The notes beneath the pieces are model-generated. The model was not told the DNA's origin. It did no database searches and saw nothing but the letters and a program-made list of their open reading frames with translations. From NCBI RefSeq assembly GCF_000005505.3, contig NC_016133.3, positions 23,028,555 through 23,092,554 on the forward strand: a DNA stretch of 64,000 nt, read 5' to 3'. Below, one piece after another: positions 36,141 to 48,284 of the stretch. Origin of the DNA: Brachypodium distachyon (Eukaryota; Streptophyta; Magnoliopsida; Poales; Poaceae). Every line of letters begins with the position of its first letter. Within the stretch, counting starts at the first letter, position 1. Made by a program: the position numbers and the translations under genes.

Positions 36141-36411
36141 GGCGGCTTTCTCACCTTGGCGGCCTCCTCCTTGAGCTTCTGGCCCTTGCCGGGTCACAAG
36201 CTCGAGCTGCGCCTCCCCGGCAAGCTCTTGTGGGGTAGCGCGGGCCTTCTTTGCTGTGGGGCGATCGCCCAGCAACGAGCCTTCGATTCCGGCGACGTCC
36301 TGTCACCGGAATCGGCTGCAGCGGTGGCCTTGACGACCTCGCCAACACACCGGGCTGCGTCCTTGAGATCGCACCTGATGGAGAGGACTCCATACGTGGA
36401 CGGCATCTTCA

Positions 36412-37019
36412 TCACGCCGTAGGGCAATGAGTCGCCGCCATGAACTTGATCAGTGCCGGCCGACCAAGGATCCCGTTGTAGGGCAACGGGGTGTGCGCCA
36501 CGTCGAACACCAGGTGCTCGGTCCTGAACGCTTCACGGGACCCGAAGGTAACCGGTAGCGTGATGCGCCCCAGGGGGCGCACGATCCCGGGGATCACTCC
36601 CCGGAACAGGTCGGTGGGCTTCAGCTGCTCCAGTGGCAGTTGAAGTTTCTCCATTAACCTGGCGGACAGGAGGTTCAGCCTCGCTCCGTTGTCCACCAGC
36701 ACCTTGGTCACCATCACGTTGTTGATGATCGGTGAGACCACAAAGGGTAGAAGCCCTGAACCAAGCTTCCGGGCTGGGTGATCATCGGCGCTGAAGGTGA
36801 TCGGCACGTGCGACCACTTCAGCGGCTGCTGCGCCTCCGCGTCCGGCAACAACGCACACACCTCCCGGGTGAGGCGCTTCACCGCGGCATGGGATGAGAG
36901 AGCGTAATCTCCCCCATGGATGCAGGCGACGCCGTGGGGCTCCTGGAAGCCGGGCTCATCGCCCGCGCTGCAATCGGACTCACACTGCTCCTCAGCGCGA
37001 GCCTTGTCTCGTCCCCGGG
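36412..37019 (-). pseudogene. Aspartic protease domain of the family 2 element
   Basis: Frame from the Copia LTR junction at 37,019 downward. The active-site strand VLVDNGARLNLLS is near 36,690, with the C-lobe LPYNGILGRPALIKFMAATH near 36,450. It would process the Gag-Pol polyprotein. A frameshift near 36,430 breaks the frame before the linker to RT. The nested LTR removes the join to Gag. Confidence 0.75.
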
Positions 37020-38330
37020 GAGAGGCAATCATGTATGATGTAATTCCCAATGTATTCATAAATATTATTGAGTTGTCCTTGTTTGAACATCTGATATGTA
37101 TCATTGAATATGTGATTTGATTGTGGAACTATGTATTCATGTTGTTCATACTAAATTGTCCTTAGTCATTGAGGTTGTGCTGGACACATAACCTAGACTA
37201 ATGTGAAAGTTGGCTGATGACTCGGTTCCACTTGTCATGGGCATGGTGATGTCATTCCAGCTTACACGGACTCGGCTAAAGAGTTTAGCGAGTCGGACTG
37301 ACCCATATTGAGATGCAACGAGTAGGTCGTCATTTGCATGTCTCAATCAATGTAATCCTTAGACCTGAGGTTATCGCACAATCCGAGTTGTGGATCACCA
37401 ACTTAGGTTCTGTCAAACGTTGTTCCGTAACAGGGCAGTTATAAAGGCAGAGTTCGGGTTGACTGAGAATCAAGCTGTGTGATGTGGATAACCAAGATGG
37501 GATTTTGCCCCTCCGACTGGAGAGATATTCTCTGGGCCCTCTCGAGTGATATGATTCGGGAAGCATGGCCATGCGCGACTTGGTTAACTGTTAACCGGGT
37601 CGATCGACTAAGAGTTAGTCGGATGAATCGTATATCACAGATCGAGAAGAGAGTTGAACTATTAAAGGGATGACGATTAATCGCCTATAGTTCGACAAGG
37701 TATATCGTGAGGCAAAAGGGACTAAGACGTATGTCACATTGGAAGGTACGTCGTCATGACTCGATGGTACTTGGGAGTTGGCACGTTCTGCTAGGAGCCG
37801 CTACCGATTGATCGATTGTGAGTCGGACTCCAATCGTGTCCAAGTCGCCATGAGCCTGTGGGGTCACACACTTAAGAGCGGGAGCAAGTATTTGGTCGGG
37901 TTGGACCCGAACTGGAATTGGGCTGACAATGCGAGTTGGACTCGCAGGGTGGATGGGCCACAAGGCTTGGAGCCCACTTTCACTCGATATATAAGCAGGG
38001 GCGTGGGATGCCTAAGGGGCACGGTTTTTCCACTCTCATGCGTTGAGAACCCTAGCCCGATTCAGTTCAACCGTCGCACCGGACCTAGCAGTCCGCCGCC
38101 GGAGCTCCTCCTCGCACGTGTGGATACCGGCAGAGGTGATGTACGTTCAGCACTTCGACGATCGCGGGATTGGATCGGCTGGATCGGATCGAGGGACTGC
38201 ACTGCATCAAGGCGCCGCATCAATAATCCGCAACTGCGCGTCTAGTGGTAATCCTCGTGGCCTTCTACCTCGGCTAGATCTTGGGAGTTCGCGTAGGAAA
38301 AGTTTTTGTTTATCTCTACGCGCCCCTTCA
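37020..38330 (+). mobile_element. Copia-type solo LTR nested in gag/protease, 5' end lost
   Basis: 1,311 bp that match the reverse complement of 58,779-60,106 almost throughout; a translated frame of 80 residues is identical between them. It begins at AGAGGCAATCATG, lacking the first about 17 bp (TGTTGGGAATATGCCCT) seen in the other copy, and ends CCCCTTCA. The TATA box TATATAAG is at 37988-37995. No target duplication can be assigned because of the 5' loss. Confidence 0.85.
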
Positions 38331-38339
38331 CTCCTTGCA

Positions 38340-39200
38340 GGCACAGGCCTATCCGCGTTCCCGTTGGGCTTCCTCCCTGCCGGTGCCCCCACCGGCAGGC
38401 TTCGGCCCCACTCTGGGATCGTTCGGGCAATCCCGGGAGAGGTGCCCGATGTCGCCACAGTTGAAGCAGGCGCCAGCCACTCGGCGCTCTTCGTGGCGCT
38501 GCTTGCACCTCTTGTGCGTCAGGGCGTAGAGATCCTGCGTCGTCCGGATCCGATGCGTGCTCAGCTTGTCCTGCATCTTGGGGTTGCGGACGTTGATGGC
38601 AAAGGTGTTAACGATGGCGGCAGCCTCCGCCTCCGGGATGGAGTAGGAGAGGCTGGAAAAGCGGTTGATGAAGCTCCGCAACGTCTCTCCCGGCTTCTGC
38701 ACCACGGTGTGCAGCTCCGGCATGGTTCCCGGGCGCTTGTAGCCGCCCTAGAACGCGCTCACGAACTACTCGCGCAGGTCCGCCCAAGTGGCTATGGACC
38801 CAGCAGGCAAGTTGAGTAGCCACATTCTCGCTGATCCTTTGAGGACCATCAGGAACCAGTTAGCCCTGACCTTGTCGTCAGCACCGATGGCGTGCATCCC
38901 CAACGTGTAGGTCAGGAGGAAATCCTTCGGGTTCACGGTCCCGTCGTACCTCCCAAGCGCCGGCGCTCGGAACTTGCGGGCTCATGTTACCCGGCGCAGC
39001 TCACGGGTGAACGCGGTGCAGCCGTCCTCGGCGCCCATGGGAGCACCCTCCTGCTCCTCCGGGCGCTGGCGCTCTGCCTCACGCTCCAGGCGCTGGCGGA
39101 GATCCTCCTGTTGGTTGGTGTTGAATCCGAGGATCTCTCATGAACCCCGCCTCCTTGCCCTCCCTGCGGGGGAGGGTTTTCTCCCTGCCCCGAGGTTCGA
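38340..39200 (-). pseudogene. Gag of the family 2 element, broken
   Basis: Retroelement Gag. The readable frame contains the gag core (RYDGTVNPKDFLLTYT, WFLMVLKGSARMWLLNLPAG and TWADLREQFVSAF). After an in-frame TAG at 38750-38748 it continues GGYKRPGTMPELHTVVQKPG, then the CCHC zinc knuckle CFNCGDIGHLSRDC (about 38,470), which would bind RNA. The downstream part and the gag-protease junction are interrupted by a nested Copia LTR at 38,330. The N-terminus is short because the leader is displaced. Confidence 0.8.
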
Positions 39201-39218
39201 GCCCTCCTTCTAGCGCCA
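39201..39218 (-). other. Primer-binding site of the family 2 element
   Basis: The minus-strand TGGCGCTAGAAGGAGGGC immediately precedes the gag reading frame. In an intact element this abuts the 5' LTR; here the inverted segment separates them. Confidence 0.6.
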
Positions 39219-39220
39219 GC

Positions 39221-40804
39221 ACCCGGGGACTCCCCCCGGCAACTTGTAACCCCTTGTTCACCGGCTAATAATAAACTCGGAGGCAGGACGTAGGGTTTTA
39301 TACCTCAGGGTGGCCCGACCCTGGGTAAAAAGTGTTCTCGTGTTCATTGTGCTCTTACGCCTCGCACTGGGTAAAATGTGGCCGGAGCGATCCCCATCGT
39401 CCACTGCCAAACATAAAAGGAGGTGCCCGCGCATCCCCGATGTCTGAGCCCCGTGCTACGACGGCGACTGTCGGGCGTTAGGCCATCCCTTTGTTTAAAC
39501 CTATGGTTGGCATTACGTCATTGTGTAGAGTTTGACCAAAGGGAAACATGGAGTATTTATCTTCTTGCTAGCATCAACGTATACTTGTACTATAATCAAA
39601 CAAGAAGACTAATTGATTTTATACAAGCACCCATGACGCAGTACATGAGCGTCGTGCATTTGGCCTAGTGTTATGGGACCAAGCGTATAGGGATAATGTA
39701 CAGGGATATGCGATCACATTTTCCCTAGCTGCATCATATAACTTGAACAAAGCTCCTAAGTTAGAGAAAAAAATATTATTTGCTCTACTTAGGCATTTGA
39801 TTATTCTCTTGATTTGTATCAACATGGGCGATCAAGAGATCCCCATGAGACCGAATCAAGAGTGAAATATATTTATGGGTCAATTAAGTATGTCTCTTGA
39901 TTTGTATCAACATGGGCGATCAAGATCCCATGAGACCGAATCAAGAGTGAGGTATATTTATGGGTCAATTAAGTATGTCTCTTGATTTGTATCAACATGG
40001 GCGAACAAGATCCCCATGAGACCGAATCAAGAGTGAAGTATATTTATGGATCAATTAAGTATGTATCTTGATTTGTATCAACATGGGCGATCAAGATCCC
40101 CATGAGACCGAATCAAGAGTGAGGTATATTTATTTGCGAATAAAATACACCCGCAGTCCTAATATTATTTACGAGGTGTCAAGTTAGTCCTAAAATTACT
40201 AAACTGCACATTTAGATCCCATTTTTTTGCCAAGTGTGTCACCACAGGTCCTACGCTCGTCTAGGAGCGTTTGACCGGCCTACGTGACGCACTGACCGAG
40301 TACACGTCAGGCAAAGAGCCCGCTGGAGATAACTGACGTGAGGAAAAATGCATCTAGAGTCCTAACATTATTGACGAGGTGTAAAGTTAGTCCTAAAATT
40401 ATTAAACTGCATATTTAGGTCCTAATTTTTTGTTAAGTGAGGTCCTAAGCTTGTTTAGAAGCATTTGACCATCCTACGTGACCGAATACACGTCGGCTAA
40501 GGGGCCTGTTGGCATAATTGGCGCTATGAAATAGTGTGTTGTCTCACCCATCGATGCGGTTCTTGCCGGCGAGTCACTGGAGTTGCGTCTAGGGAGGCGG
40601 TGTACAGCGACGGCACGCAATGTGCCCAGGACTGCATGCAACATCGCAAAAATGTCGTTTACGTTCCCGGTACATGGCACTAGAGCAGGACTGGCTTGTG
40701 GCTCTAGCTTCTCTGGAGAAAAACGGTCAAGGCAACATAGCTTAGAGACCGTGGGGGGCGCAGGGTTAGTCATAGGTGTCATGGAGAACGAGGTTAGGAC
40801 CAGT
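39221..40804 (+). repeat. Inverted copy of LTR end + target duplication + host flank
   Basis: 39,221-39,463 is the last 243 bp of the family 2 LTR in plus orientation, ending GTGCTACGAC. 39,464-39,468 is GCGAC, the reverse complement of target site GTCGC. 39,469-40,804 is the reverse complement of 28,867-27,531, the DNA just outside the 3' LTR, including four 87-bp array units and most of the MULE. Short frames in the two arms translate identically or nearly so. The segment sits between the 5' LTR and the primer-binding site. Confidence 0.85.
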
Positions 40805-40813
40805 CGCGCCCGA

Positions 40814-41704
40814 TGTCGTAGCACGGGGCTCAGACACCGGGGATACGCGGGCACCCCCTTTTAGGTTCAGCAGTGGGCGACGGGGATCGCTCCGGCGATC
40901 GCCGGCGAGGCCAATGCGAGGCGTAAGAGCACAATGAACACGAGAACACTTTTTACCTTGGTTCGGGCCACCCTGAGGTGTAAAACCCTACATCCTACCT
41001 CCGAGTTTGTTATTAGCCGGTGAACAAGGGGTTACAAGTTGCCGGGGGGAGTCCCCGGGTGCTCTGTCTTTTTAGTTAAGTGCTACTTGCTACTCTCGGC
41101 TAGAGTTAGTATGGATCCGAACCGAACCAACCCTTTGACCGTTGGCAGGGGTCCTCCGTTTACACCGAAAGGGATACCACAGGTGCCATGGTGCATGGAT
41201 GACAAATGGCGAGCAGGGAGCTAGCCCAACTCCCCCTCGGTGTGCTGGCTTACATGCACAAAGAGTAGCCCTGCAACTAGGGGCCTAGGCGCCTAAAAAT
41301 TACACCCCGGCCAGTCACTGTAGGCTGACTGGACGGGGAATCCCCTTTCTGTCGGTGCATTAAATGCTCGCGTATGCTTCACTCTTCGTCCCGACGAACC
41401 CTGCGCACAGGGAGTCCGCCGAGCAGCACGTGGCGCCGCTTGTCCTGCCCGCTCGGTCCTGTTCTTGTAACGGGCGGCTGCGCCCGGGAACCCCCCTCCC
41501 GGCAAGGAGCCTCCCAGGGAGCGCCAAGGCGGCAATTCCCTTGCTGCCCTCCAGGGCGATCCCCGCAGCCCCGCTAGTCCTTCGGGGCTGGTGACTTGCC
41601 GGGCAGCTCGTGTAGTGTTGTCTGGAGTGCGGTCCTACGGGGAAGCAAGCGAGGTGGCCCACGCATCATGCAGCGGTGGTACCCCGGGTGCCACTGGTGC
41701 GACA
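40814..41704 (-). repeat. 5' LTR of the family 2 element
   Basis: 891 bp, TG...CA, aligned end to end with 28,873-29,757. At the place where the 3' LTR has TATAAAAAG (29,225-29,217, minus), this LTR reads TGTAAACGG. Inside the element it is followed not by a primer-binding site but by CGCGCCCGA (plus strand, 40,805-40,813) and the inverted host-flank copy. Confidence 0.88.
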
Positions 41705-41842
41705 GTCGCGCTACAGCCTTGGAGCGCGACGCCATTCGCGCTGCAGGCCCAGCGCGTGACGCAGGCCTAGCGCGCGATGCTGTTCGCGTTTGTGTCACCG
41801 CACGCGGCCGCGTAAGAGCGTGCACGTCACATCGCCAGCTTA

Positions 41843-42088
41843 GGCCCCTCAGTGATGTCTCTTACATTACAATAAATGCTAAGAAATCATATCCGCAATG
41901 CATTGTCTTTTAGAGGTGGTATCTAAAGTAAGAGTTATTTAATAGTTTTGTGGGAGAGAGTTAATGATTTTGTGTTGGTTTGCGTGAAGAGATGGTCGCT
42001 ACCATAAGAGACAGTTTCATCATTAAGAGGGTGACATGTCAGCAAAATGCCTGAATAACGTGCTAAGAGACAAGCATTGGGAGTGGCC
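41843..42088. mobile_element. MITE, 246 bp
   Basis: The inverted ends are GGCCCCTC...TGTCTCTTA and GGCCACTCCC...TGTCTCTTA, flanked by TA on both sides. The interior is AT-rich with no coding capacity. The superfamily is not clear from the ends. Confidence 0.65.
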
Positions 42089-42254
42089 TATACAACGCTA
42101 ATGCTAGTTCATTCTTCCGTCTAATTCGGAACACCATCTTTTTTTCGTCTGATGCTGGACATGTATCACGAGATGATTAAAAAGATTTAAAAAAAATAAA
42201 ATTTGCAAAATACATGTGATTAATATTCTAAGACCAAATCAGGAGTAAGACTAA

Positions 42255-42981
42255 GAGTCGCCACGTCGTTTCCCCTAATGAGTACAAATTGCCACCTCTA
42301 ATGACTACAAATTGCCATTCTTATTGAGAACAAATAACCATGTAAAAAAACGGTCAAAAATCTACCATCCGCAAATTGCCACCCCTAATGAATACAAATT
42401 GTCACATCTAATTAACAAAAACAACGATGTCAAAAAAAATATTTCGGTCAAAAATCTACCGCCCGCAAATTGCCACCCCTAATGAATACAAATTGGCACC
42501 TCTAATGAACACAAAAAACTATGTCAAAAAGAATATATATTTCGGTCGAATATCTACCGCCCGCAAATTGCCACCCCTAATGAATACAAATTGTCAACTC
42601 TAATTAACACAATTAAGCATGTCAAAAATAATATATTTCAGTAAAAAAAATATCACCTGAAAATTTCAACCCTAATGAATAAGAAAATTTCATCTCTAAT
42701 GAACGCAAATAACCATGTCAGGAAATCACATATTGTCAACATCTAATGAACACAAACTATCACCCTATTAAACACAAATAACCATATCCACCCCGTTTCG
42801 GCCAAAATCTAACTCCCACAAATGTATTATGCATCTTCTCCACTTCAAATCAAGCTACCATTTCCATTCAAAACAAACCAAAAAAACCATATCTTGTTGT
42901 CGCCCCTAACGAACACAAATTGCCAATTCTAAGAAATACAAATTGCCATTTCTAAGCCATAGAAATTTGCTGCCCCAGGTG
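42255..42981 (+). repeat. AT-rich minisatellite, left part
   Basis: Short units of CAAATTGCCACCCCTAATGA type are arranged in a longer period of about 115 bp that adds ATTTCGGTCAAAAATCTACC. It continues at 46,466 after the solo LTR. Confidence 0.75.
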
Positions 42982-42986
42982 AATAC

Positions 42987-45900
42987 TGTAAGACCTCGGG
43001 ACCGGAATTATGCAATTTAGCCCCAAATTGCTAACCTTTGCATAATTCAAGCCTCAGGTTCTTAACCTACGATAAACACTTCAATACATACATGCATTAT
43101 TGTGCTCATCGTAGGGTTTTGCAACATGAATATCATTACCAAAACTCTACAGAAGAGAGTAATTACAAAGCTCATACAAGGAGCAGAATAACAATTATTA
43201 CAAAGAGAGGACACATGTCCCAACATTACATCATTACATCAGTGGAAGTCGAATTATGCCCGAGTACGGACAAGAATACAGCATGGCCTGAAGAGGCTGG
43301 AAGCTGGAAGGAAACCCGCCACAAGTCTCAGAACCCTGATCTGGATCTCCTGGCTAAACATCGAAACCAACGTCGTGCTCCATGAAGAAGCTAGCGGCTC
43401 ACCTGCTCTGCTGGAACCTCTGAAGAAAACAACGTTGCAAAGCAACTGAGTACAAAGTACTCGCAAGACTTACGGGGAGATCTATGCTAATATGCAACAT
43501 GTCTCAAAGGAGGGTAAAGTGAGGTTATGCAGCAGCAGATATCTGGAGAGACACTCTAATAACAACGTCTAATGAGAGGATGAGAAGCGTCTACTAAGTG
43601 AGGTGATTAAACTATTTACTAAACACCAAAACAACATAATCCTCATATCACCCCCTCAACACCCTGTGAGGAAGCAATCCAAAGGACACTCACACTTAAG
43701 CAGTTTTAAGCATATCCATGATTAAGACTAATTACTACTCAAGTTTATGAGATTAAGTTGGTTAAGTTCTCTATGATCAAGTAATGACCAACCAAGTCGT
43801 CCATAACCGCGGACACGGCTTTCCGAAAAATTTATCCCTGCAAAGTGTGCCAATTTACCCGTACACGTTCGTCCAACCCTTGTTGCCACTCGAGTAGGAA
43901 CACACAAAGACGTGTGTCGGCAGGATTGGACAACACGACATTTCCAAGCCTCACAACTAATCCAGGGGACCACCCAACTGAGTCTAATCCGAAACGAGAG
44001 CCCGGTCGAAGCGTCGTACGGACTCAAGAGTTGCGTGGACAACTGGTAGTGGTTCAGAGCCCGCAGGATAACCGCTCCAGACTAGTGCCGCAATTCCTAT
44101 ATGAATGCAAAGTCACCAACAAGTCTCCACAAATCTCTGTGTGCATGCAATGCAAATGCCAAATGGAACGCCCGAACTATGTGGCCCCTGGAAGAGCTAT
44201 GAAACGAGTGCTAAGCCGAGGGGGAACCCATATATTCTCCCACGAGTGGTTAGCGCGAAGTTTCTTGGATCGGCGAAAACGAGAACTCAGTCCTTAGGTC
44301 GGCGCAAATGGAACAAATCACCAATGCGTTAGAGCACGGCCTCCCATCGTTGCCTTGTTACAGTTTAGTATCATATCACAGTTTAATAATTGCAATTTAA
44401 ATACAGAAAGTAGCATGTGGATGTAGCAATTGTGAAACCCCAGATATAAGGACACTAGACTCGCAACTAAGTATGACATCTAATGACCAAGATGTAGGGC
44501 AACAACAAACATGTGTGACATGGTATTAAGACAAGTAACAAGACATGGGGCAATAAGTAGAGCTGACTAATAAGCTATGCAACCTAGAGGCATCGTGACA
44601 AGACTGAGATCGTAACTTAATGCAAGATTGAAGGAGAAGCAATAGGTAGAATCAACATGGTCAAGGAAGGACTGCTTGGCTGGAGTACTCAATTGCCCGG
44701 AATTGAGCAAGAATCCTGGAAGAAGAACACAAGTGTAGTCGTCGTCGTAGGAATCGAAGACTAGCGAGGCAGAAGCAAATACACGACATAAAAGGAAAGT
44801 ATAAGCATACAAGATACATATGGTAATTAATATGCGCAATCAAAGAATGATGCGTGGCATTTTAAGGATTCCGAAAGTAATCCAATATATCATTTACCAA
44901 GTTAAATGGAGTCCGAACATCTATCTATAGCATTCACACAACTCCATATGCAAAGAGAACATTTAATTAATTATCTACGAACAACAAGGTTATAGTTATT
45001 TTAGCACGTATGATCATGACATGAGTAGGTGCGATGCATGCTTTAAAACAACAACACCAAACAAACGAGTCGAACGGGGTTGCACACGCCGGTGGCAACG
45101 ACGTACCTGCAACTAATATTATCGATACAATCACGGGCATCTCATACAACACATGCATTTCACTATTCGCAACGTACGGGTCTATGACACGAAACGATCG
45201 CTCCAAGGTTCTACCTTTGTAGCATACCACGGCGTAGTCGATGTAGTCAACGTCGTCGAAGTAGTCGTACATGTAGGCGATGTAGGCCACATAGTCGTCG
45301 TAAGGGAAGTAGTGGTTCACGGGACCGGCTTGGAGGTTCGAGACGATGTTGGTCTCCACGGTGCCGACCATGTGTGGCAGCAACACATGCAGCAGCGAGG
45401 CGTCTCGTCGCAAAGCAATGGCAACACAGCAGCGGCAACAGCAAGCGGCTGACAGGCAGGGCCAACACATAAGGGACACAATTTAAAAAAAACAGAAAAG
45501 AAAAGAAAAAGGGGAAGAAGGCCATGGGCCTGGGATTGGACCTGGCTTGGGCTTGGCGATGAGGCGCACGAGCGCTGGGCAGCAGAGGAGGCCGGAGTAA
45601 AAGGGAGCAGGGGAAGAGGGAGGCGGACGCGGCGACGAGGTGGAGGCGGCGCTCGGTGGAGACGGGGCGCGCGGGCGGCCAGGCGGAGGCAGAGGCGGAG
45701 GCGCGGGCAGGCGCGGGGAGCCCTGGGCGCGGGAGTCGGTCGCCAGCGATGGGGAGAGGCGGCCAGGAGCAAGGGGAGGCGCCGGGCGCGTAGGAGGAAG
45801 AGGCGCGCGGGCGACGGGGAGATGGAGGCGGCGTCTGTGTGGTGGAGAGGCGCGGCCGGAGGAGCTTGGCAGCGGGGGGAGCGAGGGCGGAGCGGCCGGC

Positions 45901-46460
45901 GAGGTGGAGGCGGCTCGTGGTGGAGCGCGGGCGGCGCGGTGGAGGGCGGAGCAGGGAACTCAGGCGGCGGCGGCAGGAAGAGGAAGAAGAAGGGGGTCGG
46001 CCAGGGAGAAGGAGGAGAGCGGCGGCGGAGGAAAAGAAAAAGGGAAGAAGAAAAAAAAAGAAAAAGAAAAAGGAGAGGGGATTAAAAAGGTAGGGTTAGG
46101 GTTTGGCTTAGCGGGCTTTTGGGCCAACAAAAGCCTCAAACAAAAATACACGTTTTGCTAATTTAGATTTTTGCAACAAACAAGACAAGAGGCGAGTGGT
46201 CTAATTAAACCCGGATTTGTTTTATCAAACCAAATTAGGTTTTTTACAAAAATAATTTTTAGGCTTTCGCGAACACACGAAAAAGGCAAGCACCTGAAAC
46301 AACAGCTTTATGCAAATGAATATGGTTTCATGTGACATGATGCTAATGACATGGCAATATATCGATGATGACATGAGCATGACAAGATGATGACAACAAT
46401 TAAATTACAAAACAATCCAAAATGGCTTAAAAGGAAAAGGGTTGTTCTCGGGCTGTTACA
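42987..46460 (-). mobile_element. Solo LTR, 3.47 kb
   Basis: On the minus strand it starts TGTAACAGCCCGAGAACAAC and ends CCGGTCCCGAGGTCTTACA. The 5-bp target duplication AATAC is exact at 42982-42986 and 46461-46465. It splits the minisatellite. No primer-binding site, polypurine tract or pol remnant is visible inside, so a single long LTR is the simplest reading. A GC-rich purine-biased block lies at 45,500-46,090. Confidence 0.75.
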
Positions 46461-46465
46461 AATAC

Positions 46466-46995
46466 AAATTGCCATCCCGTAATAAATACAAATTGTCGTC
46501 CCAGTAATGCACAAAATTGCCATCCCCTTGATGAACATAAATTGTCACCTGGAACGAACAAAATAACCATGTCCATTCATTTCGGTCAAAAATCTACCGG
46601 CCTCCATCGCATCACGCATCTCCTCCACTCTAGAAAATCGACACCACCTTCATTCAAAACGACCCACAAATCTAATCTCCATGTCACGCCTAACGTAGAC
46701 AAAATTGTCAACCCTAATGAATACAAATTGCCATCCGTAATGAACACAAATTGCCGCATGTAATTAACACAAATAACCATGTCCTTCCCGATCAAAGTCA
46801 CACACACACATTCCGCATGTCCTCCACCCCAAATCGAGCCACCACAACAATTGAAAATGGCCCCGCACAAACCATATCTCACCGTCATTCATGATTGTCG
46901 TCCTTGGTGCACACAAACCCGCACAAACCATATCTCACCGTCGTTCCTGATTGTCGTCCTTGGTGCACACAAATTGGCACCTGTGATACACAAAC
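46466..46995 (+). repeat. AT-rich minisatellite, right part
   Basis: Continues the ACAAATTGCCATCC, AATGAACACAAATTG and TTTCGGTCAAAAATCTACC units of the left part. It also contains a near-perfect 50-bp direct repeat around CACAAACCATATCTCACCG (46,866 and 46,923). Confidence 0.75.
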
Positions 46996-47448
46996 CAGCC
47001 TAATTCGCACCACAACGACTGAAATGAAGACAAAGAATAGTGTTCGATTCGGTCTGCACCTAGACGTGTATAAATACGGGTATACTGTACCCTGTAATCT
47101 CAACACAGAAAATAAGAAAAAGAAGACAGGCAGGACATGCGCATGTAGCCATCCAATAGATTTCACTAGCTAGCTACGTGTGTACGTGCGTGGTCTGCCT
47201 TCGGCCAGGACCGATTAGGCAGAGACAAATCGAGCTATGATTTCCGATAGAGGGAACAGCTCTGTGCAGCGGCAGGAATGACGCGTGGTAGCCACAGGGA
47301 GACATGGGCGCGCGCCAATGGCCTGGCGGCACAACGGCCAGAACGAAGCAGCGCATGAATAGCTCAGAGAGCGTCGCGCGGAGAGACGAGAGAGAGAACG
47401 TTCTCTCTTTATAAGTCCCGTTAAACAAAACAACGCTGCATGTTAGAT
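46996..47448. other. No gene recognised
   Basis: Contains a plus-strand TTTATAAG near 47,408 after a GAGA-rich stretch, which looks promoter-like. No coding frame follows, and the Mutator-like element begins 40 bp downstream. Confidence 0.35.
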
Positions 47449-47987
47449 CGGAATTGCTAGTGCTCAGGGGACTGAGAAACAATATTTCTCAGTCGACCTG
47501 CTGATGGTTGGATTTCCAGATCGTGCGTGTGTTTTCTGTTTCCTCGATAAAAGGGCCATAACAGCTAGCATTTTTCTTGGGCCAGGGGTGTGCGGGTGTG
47601 AGATGGTGTGTGTTCTGATTTTTGGTGGGCCACTGGGTGTGTGTTGGGCTTGATAATGCTGGTGGAATTTTCTTTTCAGAATTTGCAGGTCATGAGTGTA
47701 TTCTTTTGCCATTCCTTTGTGTTCGTAAGCAACAGGTTAGAATAATATAGTTATTCTAAAAAAAAGGTTAGAATAATATAGTCACAATTAAAAAAGGTTA
47801 GAATAATATAGTGTTTTTTTTTAATCAAAGCTCTGTGTTTGTGTTTGGCAGTGGTTACATCTAATGAGTGTGCAATTTTTTTTTATCTATATTCCTTTAT
47901 ACTTGGTCAATATAGTACTAGTTTTATGTGGTTTTAGCTACTAGCTAGTTTTATATGGTTTTTTTCTTCTTTTGTTCCTAAATTACC

Positions 47988-47988
47988 A

Positions 47989-48078
<90 letters not shown>
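47988..48078. repeat. (ATT)n microsatellite
   Basis: About 90 bp of almost pure ATT/TTA triplets. The poly-Ile open frame across it is an artefact. Confidence 0.95.
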
Positions 48079-48284
48079 CGGATTTGTTAGATCTCAATCG
48101 CTGAGAAAAACAATTTCTCAATCGATGATATTAGCATCGACCGGACGATTGACACGCTGCGTGGACGTGTTGATGGTAGGTCATCTGCTTAATTTTATTC
48201 GATTGTAATTGTAATTTTTTTTGTTGCGTGCCGGTTTCAATTGTAGTTTTTCTAGTTGCATAATGTTTCCTATTTCATGCGACA

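Larger units (their letters stand above)
28873..41704 (-). mobile_element. Complete Ty3/gypsy retrotransposon, Tat lineage (family 2)
   Basis: The two LTRs (40,814-41,704 and 28,873-29,757) are in the same, minus, orientation and start TGTCGCACCAGTGG, ending GTGCTACGACA. The target duplication is GTCGC at 41705-41709 and GTTGC at 28868-28872. Minus-strand order is 5' LTR, an inserted inverted segment, primer-binding site (39,218), gag, protease, RT, RNase H, archaeal-type RNase H, integrase, 3' spacer and 3' LTR. A plus-strand coiled-coil ORF lies between pol and the 3' LTR. A Copia LTR is nested at 37,020-38,330. Several stops and frameshifts make it immobile by itself. Confidence 0.88.

Noticed and set aside
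45640..46161. 173-codon Gly/Arg/Lys-rich plus-strand frame
   Set aside because: It lies inside the solo LTR in a purine-rich repeat; the sequence is low-complexity GGA/GGC and is not a gene.
47972..48208. 78-codon open frame of mostly Ile
   Set aside because: It is the translation of the (ATT)n microsatellite.
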